Positions 51,516-62,457 of a stretch of DNA of 64,000 nt are shown in pieces. Source of the stretch: Terracoccus luteus (GTDB lineage Bacteria > Actinomycetota > Actinomycetes > Actinomycetales > Dermatophilaceae); the NCBI RefSeq assembly GCF_003635045.1, contig NZ_RBXT01000001.1, positions 372,001 through 436,000 of the forward strand. The letters run 5' to 3'. Within the stretch, counting starts at the first letter, position 1. Each line of letters opens with the position of its first letter. The translations under genes and the position numbers were made by a program. The notes beneath the pieces were generated by a model. It searched no databases, was not told the DNA's origin, and worked only from the letters and a program-made list of their open reading frames with translations.

Positions 51516-51588
51516 GCCCCTGTAGCTCAGCGGATAGAGCAAGAGCCTTCTAATCTCTTGGTCGCAGGTTCGAGTCCTGCCGGGGGCG
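51516..51588 (+). tRNA. tRNA-Arg (TCT)
   Basis: 73 bases. Acceptor GCCCCTG pairs with CGGGGGC (one G-U). The anticodon loop CTTCTAA gives TCT, reading AGA/AGG. T-arm GCAGGTTCGAGTCCTGC is canonical. The top pair of the anticodon stem is a C-T mismatch. CCA is not encoded. Confidence 0.95.
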
Positions 51589-51676
51589 CCGGGGCCTGAC
51601 CGGACGCCGGTGCGTGCCGTCGGTGTCCGTGTCGCCGGATCGGGTACAGCACGGGGGTCCCCGACCAGGAGGCCCC

Positions 51677-52765
51677 ATGTCCGGACGCCACCAGCCCGTG
51701 AGGGTGCTGTCGATCCCCGGCGCCCACAGCTACACCCAGCGGATCCGCGCGACCGGGCGACCCGGCATCCGGCCCGAGGTCGTGCACCTGCCCGACCCGC
51801 CCGTGCCCGGCGGCGCCCCCGGCCAGTGGTGGCCCCCGCCGGCACTCGATCCCTCGTGGGTGCGCGACCACGCGGACGAGGTCGACGTCGTGCACCTGCA
51901 CTTCGGCTTCGACGCCTCGACCCCGGCCGCGCTGACGGCGTGGGTCGACGCCCTGCGGCAGGCCGGCATCCCCCTCGTGCTGACGGTGCACGACGTCGTC
52001 AACCCGCACTTCGTCGACCAGCGTGAGCACCTCGACCGACTCGACGTGCTCGTGCCGGCCGCCGACGCCCTCGTCACCCTGACCGAGGGTGCGGCCGACG
52101 ACATCGAGCGGCGCTGGGGACGGCGCCCCGACGTCGTCGCCCACCCGCACGTCGCCCCCGCCGAGCTGGTCGGCTCGCGGGCCGAGCGACGCGACGACCG
52201 CTTCGTCGTCGGGCTGCACCTCAAGGGCCTGCGGGCCAACGTCGTCGCCGCCCCGGTCGTGTCGGCGCTCGTCGCCGCCGCGTCCGACCTGCCCGGTGCG
52301 CAGGTCACCGTGCACGTGCACCCCGAGGTGCTGAGCGAAGGACACGTCCGCACCGACCTGACCCTCGCGCGGCTGCTCGACGAGGGCGACGGTGTCGGGC
52401 CGCTGCGGGTCGTGCGCCACGACCGTCACTCCGACGACGAGCTGTGGCGCTACCTCCAGGGGCTCGACGTCTCCGTCATGCCGTACGCCTTCGGCACCCA
52501 CTCGGGCTGGATCGAGGCGTGCCACGACCTCGGTACCGCGGCCCTCGCCCCGACGACCGGCCGCTGGGTGGAGCAACAGCGCTCGCTGACCTACGACTGG
52601 CCCACCGAGGGCGAGCCCGACGTCGACCAGATCGCGACCGCCCTCGCCGACGCGCACCGCGACCGGCCCCGGTGGCAGGCCGACCGCGCCGACCGGGAGC
52701 GTCAGCAGCGCGAGGTGGCCGACTGGCACGAGCGGCTCTACGTGCGGCTGGGGGCGGCGTCGTGA
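51677..52765 (+). CDS. Glycosyltransferase (GT-B, GT4-like)
   Basis: 362 residues. Two-lobed GT-B pattern: N-lobe VLSIPGAHSYTQRIRA and DVVHLHFGFDAS, C-lobe from ~170 (RFVVGLHLKGLRANVVAAPV; LQGLDVSVMPYAFGTHSGWIEACHDLGTAAL). The late GTHSGWIEACHDLGTAAL resembles the nucleotide-sugar E-x7-E site of GT4. No signal or membrane segment, so it works on the cytoplasmic side. Good ribosome site AGGAGG. First of four genes linked by 4-base overlaps. Confidence 0.85.
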   Translation: MSGRHQPVRVLSIPGAHSYTQRIRATGRPGIRPEVVHLPDPPVPGGAPGQWWPPPALDPSWVRDHADEVDVVHLHFGFDASTPAALTAWVDALRQAGIPLVLTVHDVVNPHFVDQREHLDRLDVLVPAADALVTLTEGAADDIERRWGRRPDVVAHPHVAPAELVGSRAERRDDRFVVGLHLKGLRANVVAAPVVSALVAAASDLPGAQVTVHVHPEVLSEGHVRTDLTLARLLDEGDGVGPLRVVRHDRHSDDELWRYLQGLDVSVMPYAFGTHSGWIEACHDLGTAALAPTTGRWVEQQRSLTYDWPTEGEPDVDQIATALADAHRDRPRWQADRADRERQQREVADWHERLYVRLGAAS

Positions 52766-53769
52766 CCGGCGTCGGAGACGCGGAGAAGGAGGACGGCGTG
52801 CAGGCCAGCGTGGGTGACGGTGCGCTCGACGGTGTGCTCGACGGTGTGCCGGAGGCCGCCGCGGTGGCGCGCGACCGACCGCGGGCGCTGCACTACGGCG
52901 AGTTCTACGGGCTCAAGCCCCTGCCGGAGGGGCCGCTGCTCGTCGTGCACGGCAACTGTCAGGCCGAGTCGATGCGGGTGCTGCTGCAGGGCGCCGAGGG
53001 TGCACCGTGCGTCAGCGTCCGCATTCCTGCGGTCCACGAGCTCGCCCCCGACGAGGTGCCGCTGCTGCAGCGGCTGCTCGCCCACGCCTCGACCGTCGTC
53101 ACCCAGCCCATCGCCGACGGCTACCACGACCTGCCGCTCGGCAGCGCCGAGGTCGCGGCGGCCGCCCCGGGTGCACGCGTCGCCGTCTTCCCCGTCTTCC
53201 GGTGGGTGGGCCTGTTCCCGTGGCAGGCCGTCTACACCGACCCCGACGTCGGCGACCCGCCCGTCGTGCCGTACCACGACCTGCGCACGCTGCTGAGGGC
53301 GCTCGGTCGCGCGGTGCCGGACACGACCGAGGACGCCGTGCGCGCCGTCTCGCGGTGGTCGCTCGCCGAGCTCGACCGTCGAGAGCAGCGGGCCGGGGCC
53401 GTGCGCGTGCACGACCTCGCCGAGCCCGCCGGGGTCGACGCCGCCCACACGGCCAACCACCCGGGCAACACGGTGCTCATCGGGGCCGCGCGTCGGGTCG
53501 AGGAGGCCCTCGGCTGGCCGGTCACCGCGGCCGACCCCGGTCGGGTGCTGCTCGGCGGGGTGCGTGCGCCCCTCGAGCCCGTCGTTCTGCGCGCCCTCGG
53601 CCTCGACGCCGGCGCCGCGCGCGACCACTGGCTCGTCGGTGGCGAGCCGGTCACGACGGACGAGGTCGAGTCGGTCCAGCGTGCCTGGTACGAGGCGCAT
53701 CCCGAGGTGGCGCAGCGCCTGCTGACCCGGGCCGGGCAGCAGCTCGAGCTGCTCGGCGTGGCCTCGTGA
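52762..53769 (+). CDS. WcbI-type polysaccharide biosynthesis protein
   Basis: 335 residues. H63-G-N-C-Q67-A-E-S is the WcbI-family signature, near the start of the domain (residues ~55-330). WcbI of Burkholderia acts in capsule biosynthesis; a transferase or acyl-transfer role is proposed but not proven. The NHPGN motif, in HTANHPGNTVL, is also conserved. GTG start overlaps the stop of the first gene; a later GTG 12 codons in is an alternative start. It is translated with the three glycosyltransferase genes. Confidence 0.8.
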   Translation: MTGVGDAEKEDGVQASVGDGALDGVLDGVPEAAAVARDRPRALHYGEFYGLKPLPEGPLLVVHGNCQAESMRVLLQGAEGAPCVSVRIPAVHELAPDEVPLLQRLLAHASTVVTQPIADGYHDLPLGSAEVAAAAPGARVAVFPVFRWVGLFPWQAVYTDPDVGDPPVVPYHDLRTLLRALGRAVPDTTEDAVRAVSRWSLAELDRREQRAGAVRVHDLAEPAGVDAAHTANHPGNTVLIGAARRVEEALGWPVTAADPGRVLLGGVRAPLEPVVLRALGLDAGAARDHWLVGGEPVTTDEVESVQRAWYEAHPEVAQRLLTRAGQQLELLGVAS

Positions 53770-54815
53770 TCCCAGCCGCGCCCGGTGCGGTGGTGCGTCG
53801 CCACGTCGTCGCCGGAGCCCCGTCGCACGGCGTCGTCATCCACGCCGAGCGGCTCGCCGCCGCCCTCCCGGCGCTCGCCGCCGTCACCGAGCGGGTCGGC
53901 GCGGACGGTGCCGCCGACGCCGCCCGTCTCGGGCTCGACGCGCTGGCGGCCGACGCGGTGCTGCTGCCGCTGACCGACCACCTGCTCGGCACGTCGGCCG
54001 AAGCCGTCGAGGCGGTCGAGCGGCTGGCCCGCCGGTCGCGGGTGGCCGTCGTGCTCCACGACGTCCCGCAGCCCGAGGAGGGGCAGGCGAGGTGGCGCCG
54101 CCGCCGTGACGCCTACGCCCGGATCGCCTGTGCCGCAACGGCAGTCGTGGTCTCGAGCGACCACGAGGCCGCGCTGCTGCGCGCGTGCCTCGACGACCCG
54201 GCATCCGCGGCGCCCGTCACCGTGCTGCCCCTGCCGGTCGAACCGGGCCCGTCCACGGGTGCTGCCCGACCCGAGGCGGCCCGCGCCGAGGGCGGGCGCG
54301 TCGAGCTCGGGGTGCTCGGCTGGGTCCACCCGGGCAAGGGCCTCGGCGAGGTCGTCGACGCGGCCGGCGACCTGCGCGACCGCGGCGTCGACGCCGCCGT
54401 CGTCAACGTCGGCGACGTCGTGGCCGACCACGTCGACCACCTGCGCGAGCTCGAGCGGCGGGCCGCCGCTCGCGGCGTCCCCTTCCGCGTCACCGGCTAC
54501 CTGCCCGACGACGCGATGGCGCAGGCCCTCGCCGCCGTCGACGTCCCCGTGGCCGCCCACCGGCACATCTCGGCATCCGGCTCGGTCAACTCGTGGCTGT
54601 CCGCAGGGCGGCGCCCTGTCGTCGTCGACGGCACCTACGTGCGCGAGGTGGCGCGACGGATGCCGGGCAGCGTGACCGTCACCCACGACCTCGCCGCCGC
54701 CGCGGCCGCCGCCCTCGACGACCCGTCGCTCACGTGGCTGGCGCCCGATGTCGTGCTCGGACCGTCGTGGCGCGAGAGCGCGCAGGCGCACCTGGACCTG
54801 CTGGAGTCGCTGTGA
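53766..54815 (+). CDS. Glycosyltransferase (GT-B-like)
   Basis: 349 residues. Recognisable C-lobe: LGVLGWVHPGKGLGEVVDAAGDL, FRVTGYLPDDAMAQALAAVDVPVAAHRHISASGSVNSWLSAGRRPVVVD, typical of GT4-type enzymes. The N-terminal half is diverged; RRHVVAGAPSHGVVIHA is the likely acceptor-side start. GTG start overlaps the WcbI stop. Confidence 0.8.
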   Translation: MIPAAPGAVVRRHVVAGAPSHGVVIHAERLAAALPALAAVTERVGADGAADAARLGLDALAADAVLLPLTDHLLGTSAEAVEAVERLARRSRVAVVLHDVPQPEEGQARWRRRRDAYARIACAATAVVVSSDHEAALLRACLDDPASAAPVTVLPLPVEPGPSTGAARPEAARAEGGRVELGVLGWVHPGKGLGEVVDAAGDLRDRGVDAAVVNVGDVVADHVDHLRELERRAAARGVPFRVTGYLPDDAMAQALAAVDVPVAAHRHISASGSVNSWLSAGRRPVVVDGTYVREVARRMPGSVTVTHDLAAAAAAALDDPSLTWLAPDVVLGPSWRESAQAHLDLLESL

Positions 54816-56065
54816 ACGACGCCCCCGACGTCAGCGTCGTCGTGCCGTACTACGAACGGCCCGACCACCTCGAGCGCCTCGTCGCCGGCCTCGACGCCCA
54901 GACGCTCGACCCCTCCCGCTTCGAGCTCGTCGTCGCCGACGACGGCTCGGCCGTGCCTCCCACGGTGTCGCCACGGGCCTACGCGGTGCGGGTCGTGAGC
55001 CAGCCCGACCTCGGCTTCCGCGCCGCCGCCGCCCGCAACCTCGGCGCCCGGTCCTCGCGTGGTGACGTCGTGGCCTTCGTCGACCAGGACTGCGTGCCGG
55101 CACCGGAGTACCTCGAGCGCATGCTCGCGGCGACGACGGGGGAGTGGTCGCTGACGGTCGGCCACCGGCTGCACGCCGAGCTCGACGGGCTCACCGGCGA
55201 CGCGACGCTCGCCTGGCTGCGCGGTGCGGGGCCGGCGCCGACCGTGCTGCCCGAGCCGCAGTGGCTGCTCGACGCCTACGCCCGCACCGACGGCCTGACC
55301 CGCGACGACCCGCGCTCGTACCAGCTCGTCATCAGCGCCACCCTTACCGTGCACCGCGCGCTGCTCACCCGCATCGGCGGCTTCGACGAGTCCCTCACCC
55401 GCTACGGCGGCGAGGACTGGGACCTCGGCCACCGCGCTCTCGTGGCGGGCGCCGACACCCGCTGGCTCGAGGAGGCCGTCGTGTGGCACGACGGCGCCGA
55501 CCTGCCCTCCCGTACGGGGTGGCAGGAGGCGAAGAACCGCGAGACCCTCGCGCTCGCCTCCCGGGTGCCCGACCGCGACCTGCGCGGGGAGCACCTGACC
55601 TGGCGGGTCCCCGACGTCGTCGTGCGGCTGCGGCGTGGAGGCCACGACGTCACAGACGACCCCGACGCCACTGGCACCACCGAGGACGTGGCGGTGACGC
55701 TCGCGGCCGAGTCGCTGCTGCGCGGCACCGACGCGCGGGTGTGGCTCGACGGCCCCGTGCCCGAGGGGCTGGAGGACCCGCGGCTGCACGAGGGGCCCGT
55801 CCCCGCCGACGTGCTGGGTCGGGCGCGGTGGATCGTCGACGCCGACGTGGCCGTCCTGACGGGGACGACGCTGCGGCGCATCGTCGACAGCGCGCCCCTG
55901 CGGGTGCCCGGCCTGTGGGTGCGGTCGACCCGTGACGAGAACCGCTCTGCCCGAGGCGTGGCGGTGCAGGAGCCGGCGACGTCGCTGCCCGCCGGGGTCG
56001 GGCTGGCCGCCGTGCCTCCGGCGACGGTGCTCGAGCGCTGGTGGCAGTCGCGCGAGCCCTCGTGA
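54812..56065 (+). CDS. Glycosyltransferase family 2
   Basis: 417 residues. GT-A fold: VSVVVPYYERPDHLERLVAGL, VVADDGSA, FVDQDCVPAPEYL (the D-x-D metal site) and GGFDESLTRYGGEDWDLGHR, the galactosyltransferase-C-like motif. The last ~140 residues are an extra domain (from DVAVTLAAESLLRG) not typical of GT2. GTG start overlaps the previous stop; this is the last of the four-gene coupled unit. Confidence 0.87.
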   Translation: MNDAPDVSVVVPYYERPDHLERLVAGLDAQTLDPSRFELVVADDGSAVPPTVSPRAYAVRVVSQPDLGFRAAAARNLGARSSRGDVVAFVDQDCVPAPEYLERMLAATTGEWSLTVGHRLHAELDGLTGDATLAWLRGAGPAPTVLPEPQWLLDAYARTDGLTRDDPRSYQLVISATLTVHRALLTRIGGFDESLTRYGGEDWDLGHRALVAGADTRWLEEAVVWHDGADLPSRTGWQEAKNRETLALASRVPDRDLRGEHLTWRVPDVVVRLRRGGHDVTDDPDATGTTEDVAVTLAAESLLRGTDARVWLDGPVPEGLEDPRLHEGPVPADVLGRARWIVDADVAVLTGTTLRRIVDSAPLRVPGLWVRSTRDENRSARGVAVQEPATSLPAGVGLAAVPPATVLERWWQSREPS

Positions 56066-56174
56066 GCGCTCGGGCGGCGACGGCGTCGGCCGTGCGCCCG
56101 GGCGCGCCGAGAAGCACGGGCCACACGCGTGGGATGGGTTTGGCAGGGAAGGTCGCAGACGCGAGGATTGGCCC

Positions 56175-57935
56175 GTGAGCGACGGGCGGGGGACCACGGG
56201 CACGGGCCGCGGCGGGGGCGACCGCCTGCTCGCTGCCGTCACCGCCGTCCGGTCGGCCGTCGCGACCGCGACGCTGCCGCTCGACCTGCCCGGGGTCGAG
56301 GCCGCCCGGCTGACCCGCAGCCGGCTGCTCGACCAGCTCGACGACTACGTCATCCCGCGCCTCACCTCGCTCGACGCCCCGGTGCTCGCGGTGGTCGGCG
56401 GCTCCACGGGGTCGGGCAAGTCGACCCTCGTCAACTCCGTCGTGGGGCAGGAGGTCTCGGTCCCCGGCGTGCTGCGTCCGACGACCCGCTCGCCGGTGCT
56501 CGTGCACCACCCCGACGACGCGACGTGGTTCACCGGCCAGCGGGTGCTGCCCGGCCTCGCGCGGGTCACGGGAGCGGCGGGCGCGGGCGCGGGCTCGAGC
56601 TCGGCCTCCGGCGAGGGCGGTGCCGGCGGCGGCTCGCTGCGGCTCGTCGCGACCGCCGCCGTGCCGACGGGGCTGGCCCTCGTCGACGCCCCCGACATCG
56701 ACAGCGTCGTCGCGTCCAACCGCGACCTCGCGGTGCAGCTGCTCGCTGCCGCCGACCTCTGGGTCTTCGTCACCACCGCGGCGCGCTACGCCGACGCCGT
56801 GCCGTGGGACCTGCTGCGCGAGGCGGGCGAGCGGGGCACCGCCGTCGCCGTCGTGCTCGACCGGGTGCCGCCCGAGGCGGCCACCGACATCCGTGAGCAC
56901 CTCGGCGAGATGCTGCGCGACCAGGGGCTGGGATCGGCCCCGGTGTTCACCGTCGTCGAGTCGTCCTTGAAGGACGGTCGGCTGCCGGAGGCGGAGGTGG
57001 CGCCGTTGCGCACGTGGCTCGGCGACCTCGCCGGCGACGCCGCCGCCCGGGCCGACGTCGTGCGCCAGACCCTCGCCGGCGCGGTCGACTCGCTCGGCCG
57101 ACGCCTCGACACCCTCGGCGAGGCCTCCCGGGCGCAGGCCGCGGCGGTGGGCGAGCTCTCCGAGGTGGCCCGCGACGCCTACGACGGCGCGCAGGGTCAG
57201 GTCGAGCGCGGAATGCTCGACGGCAGCCTGCTGCGCGGTGAGGTGCTCGCCCGGTGGCAGGAGTTCGTCGGCACGGGCGAGCTGTTCCGGCAGGTCGAGT
57301 CGACGGTGTCGCGGCTGCGCGACCGGGTCACCGCCTTCGTGCGCGGCGAGCCGCCCAAGACCGAGAACCTCGGCGACGCGCTGCAGAGCGGCGTCGAGTC
57401 CCTCGTGCTCAACTGCGCCGAGCTGGCGGCGAGCACCACTGCGAGACAATGGCGTTCGGATGCCGCGGGGCGGGCTCTCGTGACCGCGCACCCCGAGCTG
57501 GGGCGGTCGAGCCCCGATCTCGGCGCCCGGGTGGAGCGCCTCGTGCGCGCCTGGCAGGGCGACATCCTCGACCTCGTGCGCAGCGAGGGCAAGGACCGTC
57601 GCACGACCGCCCGCGTCATGGCCTACGGCGTCAACGGCCTCGGTGTCGTGCTCATGCTCGTCACCTTCGCCAGCACCGCCGGTATCACGGGTGCCGAGGT
57701 CGGGATCGCCGGTGGCACGGCCGTGGTCGGGCAGAAGCTGCTCGAGGCCGTCTTCGGCGACCAGGCGGTCCGTGAGCTCTCGCGGCGGGCCCGCGAGCTG
57801 CTGCTCGAGCGGGTGGCCGGTCTCTACGACGACGAGCGCGACCGGTTCGACGACGTGGTCGCGGCGCTCGAGGTCGACCCGGCCCAGGTGACCGCGCTGT
57901 CCGCCGCGGCACGCGACCTCGAGAAGGCGCGGTGA
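56175..57935 (+). CDS. Dynamin-like GTPase, first of a pair
   Basis: 586 residues. P-loop G76-S-T-G-S-G-K-S83 in the G1 box, switch segment TTRSPVLVHHP, G3-like LVDAPDID, and VVLDRVP as G4-like. A membrane-inserting helical stretch lies at ~481-510 (VNGLGVVLMLVTFASTAG). A poly-Gly/Ala/Ser insertion interrupts the GTPase core near residue 140. Such paired GTPases in actinobacteria (for example DynA/DynB of Streptomyces) remodel membranes at division. Whether these are orthologues is inference. The second GTPase follows 100 bases downstream. Confidence 0.8.
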   Translation: MSDGRGTTGTGRGGGDRLLAAVTAVRSAVATATLPLDLPGVEAARLTRSRLLDQLDDYVIPRLTSLDAPVLAVVGGSTGSGKSTLVNSVVGQEVSVPGVLRPTTRSPVLVHHPDDATWFTGQRVLPGLARVTGAAGAGAGSSSASGEGGAGGGSLRLVATAAVPTGLALVDAPDIDSVVASNRDLAVQLLAAADLWVFVTTAARYADAVPWDLLREAGERGTAVAVVLDRVPPEAATDIREHLGEMLRDQGLGSAPVFTVVESSLKDGRLPEAEVAPLRTWLGDLAGDAAARADVVRQTLAGAVDSLGRRLDTLGEASRAQAAAVGELSEVARDAYDGAQGQVERGMLDGSLLRGEVLARWQEFVGTGELFRQVESTVSRLRDRVTAFVRGEPPKTENLGDALQSGVESLVLNCAELAASTTARQWRSDAAGRALVTAHPELGRSSPDLGARVERLVRAWQGDILDLVRSEGKDRRTTARVMAYGVNGLGVVLMLVTFASTAGITGAEVGIAGGTAVVGQKLLEAVFGDQAVRELSRRARELLLERVAGLYDDERDRFDDVVAALEVDPAQVTALSAAARDLEKAR

Positions 57936-58035
57936 CCCGCCGCCCGCCGGGGACGGCCGTCGGCGCCCACCGCCCTCCCGCCTCCGACCGACGGACCCCC
58001 GACCGCCCGACCCCCAGCCGCACGAGGACGACACG

Positions 58036-59745
58036 ATGAGCCCGATCAGGATGGGACGCGAGAAGGTCGCGACGGTCAGCACGGCCGACGTGGCCCGCCG
58101 CAGCGCAGCCCTCTCGCTCGCCCTCGTCCGGGGCGCCGACGAGCTCGACCCGGCCTCGGTCGAGCTGGCGCGACGTGTCGTCGACAAGGCGGCCCGGCGC
58201 ACGACGATCGCCGGCGACCACACGGTCGTCGCACTGGCCGGTGCGACCGGCAGCGGCAAGTCGTCCCTCTTCAACGCCCTCGTGGGCGAGCCCGTCGCGA
58301 CCATCGGCGCCCGCCGGCCGACGACGTCGACGCCGACCGCCGCGATCTGGGCCCGGGCGACGGCCGACGGGTCCGACGCGACCGAGCTGCTCGACTGGCT
58401 CGGCGTGCCCGCCCGCCACGTCGTCGCCACCGGGCCGGACGGCATCCGTGACGGGGGCCGTGACACTGGCGAGGCCCTCCTGGGCACCCTCGACGGGCTC
58501 GTGCTGCTCGACCTGCCCGACTTCGACTCCCGCGAGTCGGCGCACCGCCGCGAGGCCGAGCGGGTGCTCGAGCTCGTCGACGTCTTCGTGTGGGTCACCG
58601 ACCCGCAGAAGTACGCCGACGCCCGGCTGCACGACGAGTTCGTCTCGGCCCTGTCGTCGCACGAGGCGGTCACGCTCGCCGTGCTCAACCAGGTCGACCG
58701 ACTGCCCGAGCGCGTCGTCGCGCCGCTGCGCGACGACCTCGCGCGGCTGCTCGAGGCCGACGGTGTCGCCTCGCCGACGGTGCTCACCGCCTCGGCGACA
58801 ACCGGTGCCGGGGTGCCCGAGCTGCGGCAGCGGCTGGCCAACATCGTTGCGGGACAGGCTGCCTCACGGCACCGGCTGCGGTCGGACGTCGTCGGCGCGG
58901 CCGGCGCCCTGCGTCGCGACGTGGCCGACTCCGAGCCCCGGGCCGAGGCGCTGCCACGGCGCGACCTCGACGCCGCCCTCGCCCGGGCGGCCGGCGTACC
59001 GGTCGTGCTCGACGCGGTCGCCCGCGACTACCGGCGCGAGGCGTTCGGCCACACCGGCTGGCCCTTCACGAGGTGGACCAAGGGCCTCACCGCCGACCCG
59101 CTTCGACGCCTCCGCCTCGGCACGCGTGACGCGGTGCCGGTCGACATCGAGGGCAGCGACGTGCGGGCGGTGCTCGGCCGATCGTCCATCCCGGCCCCGA
59201 GCGCGTCGGCGACCTCGGCGGTCGACGTCGCCACCCGCACCTTTGTGCGCGGAGCCGCCGACGGACTGCCGGTGCGGTGGGCGCAGGCGGTCGAGGACTC
59301 CGTCGGCACCCAGGACCCTCCGATCGCCGACGCGCTCGACCAGGCGGTGCTCGGCACCTCGCTGCGGGCCCGCCGGCCGGTGTGGTGGCTGCTCGTCGAC
59401 GGGCTGCAGTGGGTGCTCGGCCTCGCCGCCGTGGCCGGGCTGCTCTGGCTGGCCGCCCTGTGGGTCGTCGGCCTGCTCGCCCTGCCGCGGCCCGACCTGC
59501 CGTCGGTCGGGGTCGTGCCGGTGCCGGCGCTCATGCTCGTCGGCGGGGTGCTGCTGGGCCTGCTCGTCGGGGCGGTCTCGCGCGCCGCCGCGAGGGTGGG
59601 CGCCCGCCGGCGACGGGCCGTCGTCGGCCGTCGCCTCGACGAGGCCGTCGCCCGCGTCGGTGACGAGCACGTCGTCGCCCCGGTGGCCCGGGTGCTGGAC
59701 CGCCACCGCGAGACCCGTGAGCGCCTCGACGAGGCCCTCACCTGA
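58036..59745 (+). CDS. Dynamin-like GTPase, second of a pair
   Basis: 569 residues. G1 G69-A-T-G-S-G-K-S76, G2 RRPTTSTPTAA, G3 DLPDFDS and G4 LNQVD are all intact. Two to three membrane helices are at about 450-482 and 495-516, followed by a basic ARRRRAVVGRR tail and a helical end. It shares architecture with its upstream neighbour, and the pair probably acts as a heteromer at the membrane. GAGGA precedes the ATG. A GTCGAGAGG repeat cluster follows the stop. Confidence 0.82.
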   Translation: MSPIRMGREKVATVSTADVARRSAALSLALVRGADELDPASVELARRVVDKAARRTTIAGDHTVVALAGATGSGKSSLFNALVGEPVATIGARRPTTSTPTAAIWARATADGSDATELLDWLGVPARHVVATGPDGIRDGGRDTGEALLGTLDGLVLLDLPDFDSRESAHRREAERVLELVDVFVWVTDPQKYADARLHDEFVSALSSHEAVTLAVLNQVDRLPERVVAPLRDDLARLLEADGVASPTVLTASATTGAGVPELRQRLANIVAGQAASRHRLRSDVVGAAGALRRDVADSEPRAEALPRRDLDAALARAAGVPVVLDAVARDYRREAFGHTGWPFTRWTKGLTADPLRRLRLGTRDAVPVDIEGSDVRAVLGRSSIPAPSASATSAVDVATRTFVRGAADGLPVRWAQAVEDSVGTQDPPIADALDQAVLGTSLRARRPVWWLLVDGLQWVLGLAAVAGLLWLAALWVVGLLALPRPDLPSVGVVPVPALMLVGGVLLGLLVGAVSRAAARVGARRRRAVVGRRLDEAVARVGDEHVVAPVARVLDRHRETRERLDEALT

Positions 59746-59801
59746 CCCGTCGAGAGGGCGCGTGGACCCCGTCAAGAGCGCTTAGCCCCTGTCGAGAGGG
59801 C
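59746..59801. repeat. GTCGAGAGGGC intergenic repeat cluster
   Basis: Copies at 59749 (GTCGAGAGGGCGCGTGGA), 59771 (GTCAAGAGCGC, degenerate) and 59791 (GTCGAGAGGGCACCGGA), about 21 bases apart, start right after the GTPase stop. Same family as 7584-7668 and 39710-39791. The remaining ~210 bases to ssb hold no gene. Confidence 0.75.
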
Positions 59802-60012
59802 ACCGGACCGCATGGATGCCGGGGCGCCGGCACGCGCGCTCGACGTGGCGCTCTCGTGGCGGGCCCTCGTCCACACCCCCTGCCGACCGCACGCCCTGCG
59901 AGGTCGTCGTCCACAGACCGTCGACGGGCGCTGGGCTTCGCCGGCTCGTCCGCCGAGCCTTGGTGCCAGCGGTGGCCACGGGGCCACCCGGGACCAGGCA
60001 GGAGCAGCCGAG

Positions 60013-60609
60013 ATGAACGAGATCAGGGTGACCGTCCACGGCAACGTCGTGGCCGAGCCGGTGGAGCGCACGACCCGCACCGGCGGGGTGTTCACCACCT
60101 TCCGCATCGCGAGCACGCCGCGTCGGCGCACGATCGACGGCCGGTTCGTCGACGGCGACACGAGCTACTTCGGCGTCATCGCCTTCAACGCGCTCGGCGC
60201 CAACGTCACCGTCTCGCTGCAGAAGGGGCAGCCCGTCATCGTCGAGGGCCGGCTCTCGACGCGTGAGTGGCAGGCCGCCGACGGCACGACGCGGCAGAGC
60301 ATCGAGGTCGACGCCGACCACGTGGGCCACGACCTCGGGTGGGGGCGGGCCCAGTTCTCGCGCCTGAGCCGGGCGGCGGCGCTGGGCCACGACCGCATGG
60401 TCGAGCCGGAGGTCGCGGAGGCCATGACGAACCTGGCCGAGTGTCGGCCGGCGAACGTCGACGCCGACGGGGTCGTGCACGACGAGCCGCGCCCGGCCCC
60501 GGACGACGACTCGACGTCCGAGCCCGACCACCCTGCTGACCGGGTGGCCGACCGGGTCCCCGACGACGCGGAGACCGACGACTACGAGGTGCTCCAGCGG
60601 TCGGCCTGA
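60013..60609 (+). CDS. Single-stranded DNA-binding protein, second type
   Basis: 198 residues. OB-fold SSB domain (residues ~3-105): IRVTVHGNVVAEPVERTT, GVFTTFRIAS, SYFGVIAFNALGANV, QPVIVEGRLSTREWQ. The C-terminal ~85 residues are acidic and disordered, but lack the D-D-D-I-P-F tip of the main SSB. This fits the actinobacterial SSB paralogue seen beside ettA (M. tuberculosis Rv2478c), not the replicative SSB. AGGAG 8 bases before the ATG. Confidence 0.9.
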   Translation: MNEIRVTVHGNVVAEPVERTTRTGGVFTTFRIASTPRRRTIDGRFVDGDTSYFGVIAFNALGANVTVSLQKGQPVIVEGRLSTREWQAADGTTRQSIEVDADHVGHDLGWGRAQFSRLSRAAALGHDRMVEPEVAEAMTNLAECRPANVDADGVVHDEPRPAPDDDSTSEPDHPADRVADRVPDDAETDDYEVLQRSA

Positions 60610-60683
60610 GCGCGTCGCGGGTGGTCCGGACGGACCGGCCCGGGGTGGGCCCCCGGCGATTCGGCGGCGGCGTCGGCGGCCGA

Positions 60684-60689
60684 TAGCCT
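60684..60689 (+). promoter_or_regulatory. -10 element of ettA (TAGCCT)
   Basis: TAGCCT ends 7 bases before the ATG at 60697, so the transcript looks leaderless. Confidence 0.5.
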
Positions 60690-60696
60690 TGCGAGC

Positions 60697-62379
<1,683 letters not shown>

Positions 62380-62399
62380 CCGTCCGCTCCTGCGGACCC

Positions 62400-62431
62400 G
62401 TGCCCGCCCGACCTCCCGGTCGGGTGGGCAC
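62400..62431 (+). terminator. ettA terminator
   Basis: 14-bp stem (62400-62413 with 62418-62431, one G-U) and TCCC loop, 20 bases after the stop. Confidence 0.8.
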
Positions 62432-62457
62432 GGTGCGTTCCGGCATCCGGGTCGGGT

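Noticed and set aside
51516-56172. tRNA-Arg as an integration site for a glycan island
   Set aside because: No integrase, no repeat of the tRNA 3' end downstream, and GC and codon use match the surroundings.
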